A stretch of 64,000 nucleotides of DNA from Hallella seregens ATCC 51272 (GCF_000518545.1 NZ_JADU01000018.1:34222-98221); one strand, 5' to 3'; positions 33,734 to 43,179 are shown, counted from the first letter of the stretch. Numbers and translations: made by a program. Notes: a model not told the origin generated them from the sequence alone.

Positions 33734-34594
33734 ATGAAGAAAAGACAGATTATGGTTTCTGCGGCTTTCGTCCTGTTGACCTTTACACCCATGATGGTGC
33801 AGAAAGCCGGGGGGCGTACAGCCAAAGGTTCCAAGCCGAACAGCCAACAGATGATTCAACATCCATGGCAAGGGAAGCGGGTGGCTTACTTCGGCGACTC
33901 CATCACCGACCCAAACAACATGCCTTCGGCCACACTTTACTGGGGCTTCCTTCAGCAGTGGCTCGGCATCACGCCTTGGGTGTATGGGGTGAGTGGACGG
34001 GAGTGGAGCGATATTCCCCGCCAGGCCGACCAGCTCAAGGCCGACCACGGCGACTATGTAGACGCCATCCTCATCTTTTGTGGTACCAACGATTTCAACA
34101 ACTCGGTGCCTGTCGGCGATTGGTACTACGAGACAGAAGATTCCGTTATGTCGGCAGTAGGCCGCCCGGCAGCGAAAGTGCTGCGCCGCCATCGTCATTT
34201 CTCCATGAACCCCGACACCTATCGTGGGCGTATCAACATAGCCTTGTCCAAACTCAAACAGATGTATCCCACCAAGCAGATAGTGCTGCTTACCCCTCTG
34301 CACCGGGCTTACTTCCATTACAGCAATACCAACATCCAGCCCGACGAGATGTTTGCCAATGGTGTGGGGCTGTATGTAGACAGCTATGTGCAAAGCATAA
34401 GAGAGGCCTCTGCCATTTGGTCGGTTCCTGTCATAGACCTCAATGCACAGAGCGGACTCTTCCCCTTGGCAGATGGTTGTGCACAATTCTTTCACAATGC
34501 AGACACAGACCGGCTCCATCCCAACGAGGCTGGGCACGCCCGGATAGCCAGGCTTTTGACGTATCAACTCGCTACCCTGCCTTGTACTTTCTGA
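33734..34594 (+). CDS. Secreted SGNH/GDSL hydrolase, probable glycan esterase
   Basis: 286 residues; N-terminal hydrophobic segment (residues 6-20) suggests a signal peptide. Block I is F-G-D-S-I-T-D with nucleophile Ser56; block III has C-G-T-N-D-F near residue 116; block V is D-R-L-H-P-N with Asp259 and His262. SGNH enzymes in glycan loci usually remove acetyl or other acyl groups, so the substrate may be acylated. The gene starts four bases past the GH92 stop, which indicates tight co-transcription. Confidence 0.88.
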   Translation: MKKRQIMVSAAFVLLTFTPMMVQKAGGRTAKGSKPNSQQMIQHPWQGKRVAYFGDSITDPNNMPSATLYWGFLQQWLGITPWVYGVSGREWSDIPRQADQLKADHGDYVDAILIFCGTNDFNNSVPVGDWYYETEDSVMSAVGRPAAKVLRRHRHFSMNPDTYRGRINIALSKLKQMYPTKQIVLLTPLHRAYFHYSNTNIQPDEMFANGVGLYVDSYVQSIREASAIWSVPVIDLNAQSGLFPLADGCAQFFHNADTDRLHPNEAGHARIARLLTYQLATLPCTF

Positions 34595-34624
34595 TTTCCC
34601 ATCTTCTTAATTGAATATATCGAT

Positions 34625-36106
34625 ATGAAAAGAATACTTTATACGGCCCTGTTGCTGTTGCTGCCGCTCACGGCATCGGCCGTTCATGAACTGCGTTGTG
34701 CCAAAAGCGTGTTCTCGCAGCCCGGCGTGCGCTTCATGCAGAAAATAAGAACCACACACCCACAGGCTGTGGTCAGAGTGAGCGGTTTGCCTTTTGGACT
34801 GAAATGGAATGCCCAGCGCAACTTGGTGGAGGGCAAGGTGAAAAGCCCCGGTACATATACTTATGTGGCCACTTTGACAGAAAACGGGCAGGAAAGCCAA
34901 GAGCTCATTACGCTAACCGTGTCCGACAAGTTGGCCCTGCCCCTGCCGTTTATGGGCTGGCTCTCCTGGAACTCTGTTGAGGGTGATGTATCGGAGGCAA
35001 TCGTCAAGCAAGTGGCCGACCTGTTCCACGCCAACGGACTCTATGAGGCAGGTTGGAACACCGTGATGATGGACGACTTGTGGCAGGCCCGCCAGCGTGC
35101 AGCCGATGGCAAGCCTCTGCCCGATCCCCAACGATTCCCCAGTGGCTTGCGCCATCTTGCCGACTATGTGCACGGAAAAGGCATGAAGTTCGGACTCTAT
35201 ACGGATGCTGCCGACAAGACCTGCGCCGGTGCCTTTGGTTCTTATGGCTATGAGAAGATAGATGCCGACCAATATGCCGAATGGCATGTTGATGTTGTGA
35301 AATGTGATTATTGTCATGCTCCTTTAGAGCAGGATTCTGCCATCGCGCGTTACAGCCGCATGGGCGAAGCCTTCAAGGCGGCCCGGCGGCCGCTTACGCT
35401 CTATCTCTGTGAGTGGGGTGGGAGGGAGCCATGGCTTTGGGGAGCAGAGGCCGGAGGGAGTTGCTGGCGCATCAGTCCCGACGTGCGTGACGGCTGGACC
35501 TGTGAGCCAGGTGGAGCGGGTGTCGTACAGAGTATCGACATCATGAAGAACATCGCAGAGTATTCCGGTGTCAACCGCTTCAATGATGCCGACATGCTCT
35601 GTGTGGGGTTGCATGGCAAGGGAAAGTCGTCCAACGACCTTTGCTTTGGCAAGCCCGGCATGACGCAAGACGAATATCGCACCCAATTTGCCCTTTGGTG
35701 CATGTGGTCTTCCCCGATGGCATTGTCGTTCGACCCGCGTGCCAACACATTGACCTCTGAAGACTTGGAGATCTTGAAGAACCGCCACCTTATTGCCCTC
35801 AACCAAGACAGAATGGGGCAACAGGCTGAACTGGTTTCAGAAGCGGACAGCCTGATTGTCTTTGCCAAGGACTTGGAAAATGGCGACGTGGCGGTGTCGG
35901 TCACCAATCTGGCTGACAGAGAGCAAAAGGCACGATTGGATTTGAGCAAGATCCCGGCCCTGTCGGCTTCCAAGCGTTACCATTGTTTGGATCTTTGGAC
36001 GGGACAGCCCACGGCCGACGTAAAGGGCAGCTTCTCCATGCAGGTGCGTCCGCACGCTACGGCCGTGTTCCGCTTGGGGTTGCAATCATTGTTAAGATCT
36101 TTTTAG
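34625..36106 (+). CDS. GH27 alpha-galactosidase (or beta-L-arabinopyranosidase)
   Basis: 493 residues with signal peptide (T-A-S-A-V). A short N-terminal beta domain (about 25-100) precedes the TIM barrel starting P-F-M-G-W-L-S-W-N. The nucleophile is Asp228 in V-V-K-C-D-Y-C and the acid/base is Asp286 in R-I-S-P-D-V-R-D. G-L-Y-T-D-A-A-D-K-T-C-A-G and the C-E-W-G motif near residue 262 are also typical. Other GH27 members have W-x-Y-D-N-C at the nucleophile, so the Cys-Asp-Tyr-Cys form and the W-G-G-R-E-P-W insert may change specificity. It is the last gene of the plus-strand block. Confidence 0.88.
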   Translation: MKRILYTALLLLLPLTASAVHELRCAKSVFSQPGVRFMQKIRTTHPQAVVRVSGLPFGLKWNAQRNLVEGKVKSPGTYTYVATLTENGQESQELITLTVSDKLALPLPFMGWLSWNSVEGDVSEAIVKQVADLFHANGLYEAGWNTVMMDDLWQARQRAADGKPLPDPQRFPSGLRHLADYVHGKGMKFGLYTDAADKTCAGAFGSYGYEKIDADQYAEWHVDVVKCDYCHAPLEQDSAIARYSRMGEAFKAARRPLTLYLCEWGGREPWLWGAEAGGSCWRISPDVRDGWTCEPGGAGVVQSIDIMKNIAEYSGVNRFNDADMLCVGLHGKGKSSNDLCFGKPGMTQDEYRTQFALWCMWSSPMALSFDPRANTLTSEDLEILKNRHLIALNQDRMGQQAELVSEADSLIVFAKDLENGDVAVSVTNLADREQKARLDLSKIPALSASKRYHCLDLWTGQPTADVKGSFSMQVRPHATAVFRLGLQSLLRSF

Positions 36107-36154
36107 TCGTTTAATCATAAGTTAAAGGTCGTAGGAAACCATGAGTCAAACTTG

Positions 36155-36180
36155 TAAACAGTCTGCCACTTAACTGTTTA
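36155..36180. terminator. Hairpin between convergent genes
   Basis: TAAACAGT (36155-36162) pairs with ACTGTTTA (36173-36180) around a 10-base loop. It overlaps the stop of the minus-strand gene and lies 49 bases past the GH27 stop. An AT-rich stem without a long T-run makes it a weak bidirectional terminator candidate. Confidence 0.4.
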
Positions 36181-38359
36181 TCATCAAGTAGAATGCAAGA
36201 GCCCAGTCCTGGTCGTTGGCAAAGGCATCGGCGAAGTGGGCCCTCTCGCCATTGACGCGCCTCGGGTAGACGAAGGCGCAGCTGGCGCTTCCGTCCTCGA
36301 AGACATTGCAGAGGTTGTTGCGCACGATTTCCTTCGCCCTCTCCATGTAGTCCTGCCTGCCGCTTGCCAAGGCGTAATAATAGTAGACATTGGCATTGAT
36401 GCAGCTCCAGTAGTGCGGGAACGTATCGCCGAACACCTGGCGTTTGCCAAACCAGTAGCAGTCCCAGTGGCGGATGGGAATCTCGTTGAGGCGGTAGTCC
36501 GGCTGGCTGCCGCACAGGTTTTCCACCACGGGCATCATCCGTTTGGCGGCATTGAGGTACAGGCTGTCCCTGGTTTGGAGATAGAGCTCCAAAAGAAACT
36601 GCGCGGCAGGGGCTACAATGGATTGCTCAAAGTTGACTTCCGACTTGGGGAAGTTGAGGCCGTTGCTCATAAAAGTGTCGGCCGTCCTTGAATAATCAAT
36701 GAGCAAATCGTTGTATTCCGTCTGCATTCCCGCCTCCTTGAGCACTTTCAGGCTGAGCGTCACGGGGATGTCGATGCAATAAAAACCGTATCCGGTATGC
36801 CGATAGAGCGCCTGCATCGTTTGGTATCCATCGACGGCATATTGGCGGTTCTTAGTCACTTCGTACATGTGGAAGAAGAAATCCGCCGCCCACGCATAGT
36901 TGTAGCCACGGTTCCATCCGTCCTTGGACACCCTCGAGTAGGTGGTGTAGTCGTCGCGCTGCAGCTTCTCACGGAAGAACCTGGCATAACGGACAAGCGA
37001 TTGCTTCAACCTCTCGTCAGGATGCCGGAGGTACCATTTCGCCAGCATCACGCCCATGCCGACCCGCTCGCGCCCCTCGTCGCAGTCATAGCTCTTGCGT
37101 CCGTCGTCGTTCTTGTAGATGGAACGGGTCTCATTGTCATATACCATGTAGGCGCCATTGCGGGGGTCTGCGGTGTCGTTCATTTGCTGATGGTCGAGGA
37201 TAAACCGCACGCGACTGCCTATCAGCCCCTCGTAACTGCCGGTCACGAGAATGGTGGCATGGGTCTTTCCCTCCTTGTTGTATACAAGGTCGATGCGCCG
37301 CTCGCCCGGCTCGCCGGCAGTGAAGCAGGCGTAGTGGCCCCGCGCGTCCTTGCCCGTCCTGACGGCTTCGGGCCGGGATCCGCCCTGCATGCCGTTGCCG
37401 CCGCCGACGTTTCCATTCTTCATGTCAACCCTCGTGACCGTGGCGGAGAGCGACTTGAGCCTGTCCTTTTCCAAATATACTTTTACTTCCTCTCCTTGCT
37501 GGTAGACATACTTGTCGCTTTTGGCGATGGCGCCGCCGGCGGCAAGTAGCTTCTTGAAGAAGTCTTCCTTCCCGTTGTGCCCGAACACCTTCCATGCCAC
37601 GGCATAGGATTTGCCAGGATCCAGGCTCATGTCGGGCAAGTTCATGGCGAAGACCCCACGGAAGTTTGAGTTTGCGTTTTCCCTCTTGCGCTCCCACACC
37701 TCGTAGTCGGGCAGCGAACCCTTCAAGAGCATCAGCCCCACGTTTCCGCCGCCCACCACGACAGGGGAGTCCTTTCGGCCCTTGGCGGGCATCACGCCCT
37801 TGTCCCCCATGCGCACGGCACAAGCGTAGGCCGCGTTGTCGCCGGCCCAAACATGCACGTTGCACCGGTTGGTCATGCAGGTGGGGGCATCGGGATAGTT
37901 GTCGTTCCATGGCGTGTAGATGCCCCAGTCCGTGATGCGGGCCGGGGCCTTGCCCACATTCTTGAAAGCGTATTCCTCGTAGAGCTCGCCATTCTGCAAG
38001 GTGCGGGTTACGGCAATGGCGATGTTGCCGGCCCGATAGGCCAGCCTGCAACTTGAAGTTCTCTTGCCGGTTTTGTCTTTTGAGCCTGAAAACTCTTTCC
38101 TGCCGACAGGATTTTTCCACTCCATCTGTTTGCCGTCCACGGTCAGGAAGCCCAGTCCCCAGCCATACTTGCTTGTCACCCACTTGTATTGTTGGCCGTC
38201 GGGAGACAGCACCCAGTTCATTTGATGGGCATCATTGGGAATGGTAAGTTGAGAGATGGCCCCAGTGGAGGCGTCGGTATGGAAAGTTATGCCTTGTGCA
38301 AAACCTATTGCGGCGTTTGCAGCCATGAGGCAGACGATGGCTGACAGTCTTTTTTTCAT
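36170..38359 (-). CDS. Unassigned secreted (alpha/alpha)6-barrel glycosidase
   Basis: 729 residues with a signal peptide (A-I-G-F-A-Q-G). Residues about 20-380 are beta-rich, consistent with one or two beta-sandwich domains. Residues about 390-729 show repeated helix pairs typical of six-hairpin glycosidases (W-N-R-G-Y-N-Y-A-W-A-A-D-F-F-F-H-M-Y near 535, I-P-I-R-H-W-D-C-Y-W-F-G-K-R near 645). Candidate acid residues are the Asp-Glu pair in Y-D-C-D-E-G-R-E-R near 440. I could not place it in a GH family with confidence; a GH154- or GH105-like enzyme is possible. It is the only gene of its operon, convergent with the GH27 gene. Confidence 0.6.
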   Translation of the reverse strand: MKKRLSAIVCLMAANAAIGFAQGITFHTDASTGAISQLTIPNDAHQMNWVLSPDGQQYKWVTSKYGWGLGFLTVDGKQMEWKNPVGRKEFSGSKDKTGKRTSSCRLAYRAGNIAIAVTRTLQNGELYEEYAFKNVGKAPARITDWGIYTPWNDNYPDAPTCMTNRCNVHVWAGDNAAYACAVRMGDKGVMPAKGRKDSPVVVGGGNVGLMLLKGSLPDYEVWERKRENANSNFRGVFAMNLPDMSLDPGKSYAVAWKVFGHNGKEDFFKKLLAAGGAIAKSDKYVYQQGEEVKVYLEKDRLKSLSATVTRVDMKNGNVGGGNGMQGGSRPEAVRTGKDARGHYACFTAGEPGERRIDLVYNKEGKTHATILVTGSYEGLIGSRVRFILDHQQMNDTADPRNGAYMVYDNETRSIYKNDDGRKSYDCDEGRERVGMGVMLAKWYLRHPDERLKQSLVRYARFFREKLQRDDYTTYSRVSKDGWNRGYNYAWAADFFFHMYEVTKNRQYAVDGYQTMQALYRHTGYGFYCIDIPVTLSLKVLKEAGMQTEYNDLLIDYSRTADTFMSNGLNFPKSEVNFEQSIVAPAAQFLLELYLQTRDSLYLNAAKRMMPVVENLCGSQPDYRLNEIPIRHWDCYWFGKRQVFGDTFPHYWSCINANVYYYYALASGRQDYMERAKEIVRNNLCNVFEDGSASCAFVYPRRVNGERAHFADAFANDQDWALAFYLMINS

Positions 38360-38454
38360 TTGCTTTGTTTAGGGTCGATTGATGGGAATGGTTGCAACTT
38401 TATAGTGCTTCAACATAAAGAATTACAAACCGTCGCCACGATGATTGCCGAGGA

Positions 38455-38462
38455 CAAAGTTA
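38455..38462 (-). promoter_or_regulatory. -7 element of the unassigned glycosidase gene
   Basis: TAACTTTG on the minus strand matches the consensus, 96 bases upstream of the start codon at 38359. No good -33 match was found. Confidence 0.45.
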
Positions 38463-38519
38463 AGAAAATATTTAGTATGGCAGATGATTCCTGTATGTTT
38501 TTTGATGCAATGATGCCAA

Positions 38520-38633
38520 AACACGCCGTAATCGCTTGAAAAACACGCCGTAATCGTCGTTCGTTTAGCCCTTATTCACAACGCCAACAGCCGTTTAACG
38601 CATCGCGATTACCCCGTCGAGAATTGCGACGGG
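38520..38633. repeat. REP-like cluster, copy 2 of the dispersed repeat
   Basis: Contains two copies of CGCCGTAATCG (near 38528 and 38543), then AACAG...CGCATCGCGATTACCCCGTC (38586-38618), the second copy of the repeat at 14482-14512, and a 7-pair hairpin CCCGTCG/CGACGGG (38613-38633). It fills the gap between the two minus-strand glycosidase genes with no coding potential. Confidence 0.65.
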
Positions 38634-38714
38634 CCAAGCGCATGCAGCCGCCATGACCGCTGATATGGCTGCGTTGCAAGCCAGAGATGAGATGCGTTGC
38701 CATCGGCCATAAGC

Positions 38715-38761
38715 AAGAAAAGCCACGTCACGTAGCTTGTGTACGGCTCGCGGCGTGGCTT
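38715..38761 (-). terminator. Terminator after the GH36 gene
   Basis: On the minus strand AAGCCACG (38754-38761) pairs with CGTGGCTT (38720-38727), and TTTCTTG follows. It lies about 50 bases past the GH36 stop and probably ends the long minus-strand array. Confidence 0.55.
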
Positions 38762-38809
38762 GTCATGATAGAGTATAACTTAAAACTATGGATGATGGCA
38801 GGACGGAGA

Positions 38810-40990
38810 CTATTCCCTGGTCACTTCGATGATGTGGCTCACCATGTCGTTGCTCGACAAAACCTTGATGCCCATTTTCATCAAATAGTCACCGGTATAT
38901 ACCTTATTGTCGGACGGCAGCCATGAGCCGTGGCCCGGCATCATGCTGATTTCCTTGACACGGTACCTGGCATTGGCATCCAAGCCTTGGAGCTTGGTAG
39001 GCAAGATGTTTTCATTGTACCGGGGATGGATGTCGTAGGCCAATACCACGGCATGGCTCTTGTCTTCGCTCACACGCTGCAATACGCAGTGGTTGCCCTC
39101 GTAAGGAGATACCAGGCGATAAAGCTCCGGACTGTAGAGCACGGGCTTCAGGCGATTGTACTCCTTGATGGCTTGCTGGCAATACTCCTTCTCGTCGGCA
39201 CTCAGCTTCTTGATCCCGATGTCGAAGCCCAATTTGCAGGCAAAAGCTACATCGATCCGGAACTTGATGCTGGCCCTGCCATTCCATTCGGTGACATGGG
39301 CACACATGGCCTTGGCTGGCATGAAGTGGGAGTAGCCCCACTGGATGAACAAGCGTTCTACCGGGTCGGTATTGTCGCTGCACCAGTATTCGGTGAAATA
39401 TTTTAACGCCTCGTAATCGCACCGGCCGCCGCCACCCGAGCAAAGCATCATGTGTAACTCGGGGTATTGCGTGTGGATGCGGTCGAGCACTTTGTAGAAT
39501 CCGCGCACATAGTCGTAGTAGAGGTTGCCCTGGTGCTGCTTCTCGTAATAAGAGTAGATGTTGGTGATGGGGCTGTTGCAGTCCCATTTGAAAAACTTCA
39601 GCCTGGGATTCTCTTTCATCAGCTTGTCGATGATGCGGTAAACATAGTCTTGCACCTGCGGATTGGTCAGGTCAAGCACCAACTGATTACGGAAATAAAA
39701 GGTGTCGCGGTTGGGCAGCTTCAGTATCCAGTCGGGGTGCTTCTCTGCCAATTCGCTCTTGGGATTAACCATCTCGGGTTCTATCCACAGTCCAAACTCC
39801 ACCCCGTTGTCGTTGGAAGTCTTGACGAGATAGGGTATGCCATGGGGCAATTTGTCTTTGGTGACATCCCAGTCGCCGAGTCCCGCGTTGTCGCTTTGAC
39901 GTGGATATTTGTTGCCAAACCAGCCGTCGTCGAGCAGGAACATGTCTACGCCTAAGTCCTTGGCCTCGAGAATCAGTTCGGTGAGCTTGTCTTCGTTGAA
40001 ATCGAAGTAAGTGTTTTCCCAGTTGTTGAGCAGGACAAGACGGTCTTCCTTGCCTTTGTACAATTGATGGTTGAGAGCCCAGCGCTGGAAGTTGCGGCTG
40101 CCCTCTCCCACGCCGTTCTGGCTAAGAGTGAAGTAGAAGTCGGGTGTGCGGAAAGTCTGTCCCCTCTTGAGCGCATAGGCAGAGGCATCCGGATTGATGC
40201 CGCTGACAATGCGAAGGGCATTGTTGTGGTCAACCTCGAAAGTAAAACGGAAGTTGCCCGTCCAGCCGATGGTACCCATAATGACACGGCCTTCGTTCTC
40301 GCGCACCTTGCCGCCCAAGCCTACTTCAAAGAAAGGTTGGGCAAACATATTGGTGCGAGTGCCAAGCCGTGTGTCGACAATCTTGCGACCATAATTGAGC
40401 TGGCTTTCCTGCATCTGCATCTCCTTGGCCCAGTCGCTTCCAAACTCGTTGAGGAAATATTGGCTGTCTTCGAGATAAAGCATTGACGAAGCATAGCGGC
40501 TGATGGTTACATCGCCTTTCTCTTGATGGGAAATTTCGCTCCATTGACTGATGATGTCCTCATGGGGATAAGCCATATAGTGCAAGGTTATACTGACCGG
40601 ATATAGCTTGTCTTTTAGGTGGATGATGGTTTCTGTTCCACCTTTTGTTTGCTTTTGCTCGTGGGAAACATAGCTGAGCACGGAGGTGGGATTGCCATCG
40701 GCATGGCGAATTTCAAAAGCCGGTTCGTAGTAATCTTCCGTGCCCATGACGGGATATGCCTCGAATCCCTTGATGCTCGAACTGGATGGCTTGACATAAG
40801 GCATGCCCAAGTCGTCAAGGTTGGTGTCGGCAGAAAGGCGGGGCCCAAGGTAAGTTTGGTAGAGACGGCCGTCGTCCTTGACTTGCAGGACAAGCTGTGT
40901 GCTGTTGGTCGTGATCGAAATGTTAGAGTGTGCCAGCATCAATACTGGCACACTCAACAAGGTTGCCAACGTGAAAAAAGTTTTCTTCAT
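38810..40990 (-). CDS. GH36 alpha-galactosidase
   Basis: 726 residues with signal peptide (V-L-M-L-A-H), near the usual length. N-terminal beta super-sandwich (about 25-310), TIM barrel and C-terminal beta domain. W-E-N-T-Y-F-D-F-N, L-L-D-D-G-W-F-G and G-L-W-I-E-P-E-M-V are classical. The nucleophile is Asp470 in F-K-W-D-C-N, and the acid/base is Asp539 in W-C-S-D-N-T-D-P. It releases terminal alpha-galactose. It starts 18 bases after the FG-GAP gene, as the last gene of the nine-gene array. A secreted GH36 next to a GH27 in the other block suggests alpha-galactosyl side chains in the substrate. Confidence 0.94.
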   Translation of the reverse strand: MKKTFFTLATLLSVPVLMLAHSNISITTNSTQLVLQVKDDGRLYQTYLGPRLSADTNLDDLGMPYVKPSSSSIKGFEAYPVMGTEDYYEPAFEIRHADGNPTSVLSYVSHEQKQTKGGTETIIHLKDKLYPVSITLHYMAYPHEDIISQWSEISHQEKGDVTISRYASSMLYLEDSQYFLNEFGSDWAKEMQMQESQLNYGRKIVDTRLGTRTNMFAQPFFEVGLGGKVRENEGRVIMGTIGWTGNFRFTFEVDHNNALRIVSGINPDASAYALKRGQTFRTPDFYFTLSQNGVGEGSRNFQRWALNHQLYKGKEDRLVLLNNWENTYFDFNEDKLTELILEAKDLGVDMFLLDDGWFGNKYPRQSDNAGLGDWDVTKDKLPHGIPYLVKTSNDNGVEFGLWIEPEMVNPKSELAEKHPDWILKLPNRDTFYFRNQLVLDLTNPQVQDYVYRIIDKLMKENPRLKFFKWDCNSPITNIYSYYEKQHQGNLYYDYVRGFYKVLDRIHTQYPELHMMLCSGGGGRCDYEALKYFTEYWCSDNTDPVERLFIQWGYSHFMPAKAMCAHVTEWNGRASIKFRIDVAFACKLGFDIGIKKLSADEKEYCQQAIKEYNRLKPVLYSPELYRLVSPYEGNHCVLQRVSEDKSHAVVLAYDIHPRYNENILPTKLQGLDANARYRVKEISMMPGHGSWLPSDNKVYTGDYLMKMGIKVLSSNDMVSHIIEVTRE

Positions 40991-41008
40991 GTTGAGTGGT
41001 CTTTGTTT

Positions 41009-43051
41009 TTAACGAACAAAAACTTTCGTTGTCTTGTTGCCGGTCTTGACAAGGTACAAGCCTGTGCCCTTGACGGCAATAATCTTGTTGGAAACTCCCT
41101 CTGCAACAAGCTGCCCGGCAGCGTTGTATATGGCAACTGCAACATGGCCTTCACCCTCAGCCAAGATGCCACCATTGACGGCATGGGCCTTGATGTAGGA
41201 TGGATTGTCGTTTACATGTCCAATGCCTGTTGACACATGGTCGGCCTTAGCAAACTTGCTGCACACGGCGTCTGGGTTAACGGCAGAGACGCCTATTTCG
41301 TAATCTGCATCCGGTATGGTGATGCTATAAGACATTTGGGTTGGATCCTCGCTGCGAAGAGCGGTCTGCATGTCCTGAATGGTCTTCAAAGCGCCAGTCT
41401 CGATGTCGGCAGGAAGAATCATGGAAATCCAGCCCGTCGCCTTGTTCCTGACATATACATTGTAGGCGGTTCCCAGATTATTTTCGTTTCCAGCCCATGT
41501 AATGGTGAGTTGTCCGTTAGCATAGGAAGCCGCTACATTCGTAGGTTCGGCAGGAGTTGCAGCGTCTGCCTCTTCTGTATTCTTGAAGAGATTGGCGGCA
41601 GTGCCCGAATACTCGCCTGTAGCAAAGAGGTCCACGGAAGTCTTGCTTGTCAGATGTCCTAACTCAAACCCTCCATTATAGAACAGGTCGGGAAGTGCTC
41701 CTTTGTCCTTGAGAGCAAAGGAACCGTCTGCATTCTGGAAGAGAACACGGACGCCCCAGTTGTTCACGCCATTGGTGTCGGACCATCCCGTAGAGATAAT
41801 ATCAACAAGTCCATCATGGTTGAGGTCGCAAACGCGTACCTGTGCCTCGGCTGCCCCATAGAGTCCGTTGCCTTCTACAGCAGAAGATCGGGTGAAATTG
41901 AACTGGCCGTCGCCATTATTGAGATAGATGTCGGCATGTTTGTTTGCACCTCCATTTGAAGTTCCAAAAGCCACGAAGTCCATATTGCCGTCATTGTTGA
42001 TGTCGGCCATAATCAGTTCAGCCTCCTGCAATCCTATAAAGTTCTTGTCGGCGAGGTCTACTTCAGAGAAAGTGCCGTCACCATTGTTTTTGTAGATGGT
42101 CATATTGGCACCGCCGTTGTCGCCGTCGGCCCAGCCTGTAGCTACAATGTCGAGCCAGCCATCACCATTGAGGTCGCCCATGATTACGGCTCCATGTGAC
42201 AACGGGCGCATGATTTTCTTGGGGGTGGCCACTACGTCGTCACCAACAAGTTCCATGTCGAAAAGTCCTTGTGGGGTGGGGTTCTTTTCGTAGGGAATAG
42301 GCTCGAATACCTTTTGCTCCGTGAAAGTCCCATCACCATTGTTCTTGTAAAGAGCCAACTTTCGCTCGCCTTTCTCCTCGTCGCCATCCATGTACTTATG
42401 GTAGATTTGCATGACTATGTCCGAGTAGCCGTCGTGATTATAGTCGCCGATGGAGATGGAAGACTTGCTGCCGTTGCCGGCCCAGTCGTTGAATTCATTG
42501 ACTCCTTGAGCCAATCCGGTATTAGATGCGATGGAGAATTGATAATGAGCATCGGCTCCGCCGTTCTTATATAATAAGGTGTAGCATCCGCCGTTGACCC
42601 CCTCATTGATGCTTAAGCCGTCTCCGCTCTTGCCATTTGAGATAAAGTCGAGGTTCCCATCGTTGTTGAAGTCTATCCAACGTGTGGTATTCCAAATCGT
42701 AGGAGGAAGTCCGAAAGCCTTGAATGTCCCATCAGGATTCATGCCTGCCTCGTGGGTTGTCGAGGCATAGCCGGTGAATGTGCCGTCACCTTTGTTGATA
42801 AACACCATGCCCATGGGATGCCATGAGTCAACTTGCCATACATTGTCGAGCCCGGAATAGTGTTCACCACCATAATAGATGTCCATCAAGCCGTCGTTGT
42901 TGATGTCGGCAATGGCCGGGGTTGCCCTGTGCGTATGCAGGAAAGCATCCTCCGCCACTTTCTCAAATACTTGTGCATGGGCCGCTGCGCCCATTGCCAA
43001 CAATGCAGTGGAAAACAACGACTTGGTCAATAAAGCGTTAAAATGTTTCAT
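41009..43051 (-). CDS. FG-GAP/VCBS repeat protein with type IX sorting signal
   Basis: 680 residues with signal peptide (A-A-H-A-Q). At least seven FG-GAP repeats of the form D-I-N-N-D-G-x-x-D-I (near residues 48, 122, 202, 297, 352, 415) alternate with Y-K-N-N-G-D-G-T-F segments, predicting a calcium-binding seven-blade propeller. A fibronectin-III-like domain follows (about 495-600), and the last 70 residues (V-A-I-Y-N-A-A-G-Q-L-V...G-L-Y-L-V-K-T-G...T-K-V-F-V-R) are a type A C-terminal domain for type IX export. So it should reach the surface by the PorQ pathway. No catalytic motif was found; glycan or protein binding is likely. Confidence 0.85.
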   Translation of the reverse strand: MKHFNALLTKSLFSTALLAMGAAAHAQVFEKVAEDAFLHTHRATPAIADINNDGLMDIYYGGEHYSGLDNVWQVDSWHPMGMVFINKGDGTFTGYASTTHEAGMNPDGTFKAFGLPPTIWNTTRWIDFNNDGNLDFISNGKSGDGLSINEGVNGGCYTLLYKNGGADAHYQFSIASNTGLAQGVNEFNDWAGNGSKSSISIGDYNHDGYSDIVMQIYHKYMDGDEEKGERKLALYKNNGDGTFTEQKVFEPIPYEKNPTPQGLFDMELVGDDVVATPKKIMRPLSHGAVIMGDLNGDGWLDIVATGWADGDNGGANMTIYKNNGDGTFSEVDLADKNFIGLQEAELIMADINNDGNMDFVAFGTSNGGANKHADIYLNNGDGQFNFTRSSAVEGNGLYGAAEAQVRVCDLNHDGLVDIISTGWSDTNGVNNWGVRVLFQNADGSFALKDKGALPDLFYNGGFELGHLTSKTSVDLFATGEYSGTAANLFKNTEEADAATPAEPTNVAASYANGQLTITWAGNENNLGTAYNVYVRNKATGWISMILPADIETGALKTIQDMQTALRSEDPTQMSYSITIPDADYEIGVSAVNPDAVCSKFAKADHVSTGIGHVNDNPSYIKAHAVNGGILAEGEGHVAVAIYNAAGQLVAEGVSNKIIAVKGTGLYLVKTGNKTTKVFVR

Positions 43052-43093
43052 AAATCCAAAGGTTTTAAATTGTTATGCTGTTTCTTATGGTTG

Positions 43094-43101
43094 CAAATTT
43101 A
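43094..43101 (-). promoter_or_regulatory. -7 element before the FG-GAP gene
   Basis: TAAATTTG on the minus strand, 43 bases upstream of the start codon, inside a 128-base gap after SusD. It may give the FG-GAP and GH36 genes a promoter of their own. No strong -33 match. Confidence 0.45.
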
Positions 43102-43179
43102 GGAGCTTTGTGGCACATTCTTGCTATACAAATGTGCCGAATAATAGCAGGAATGTGCCGTATTGCCCCTTGGGTGCGT

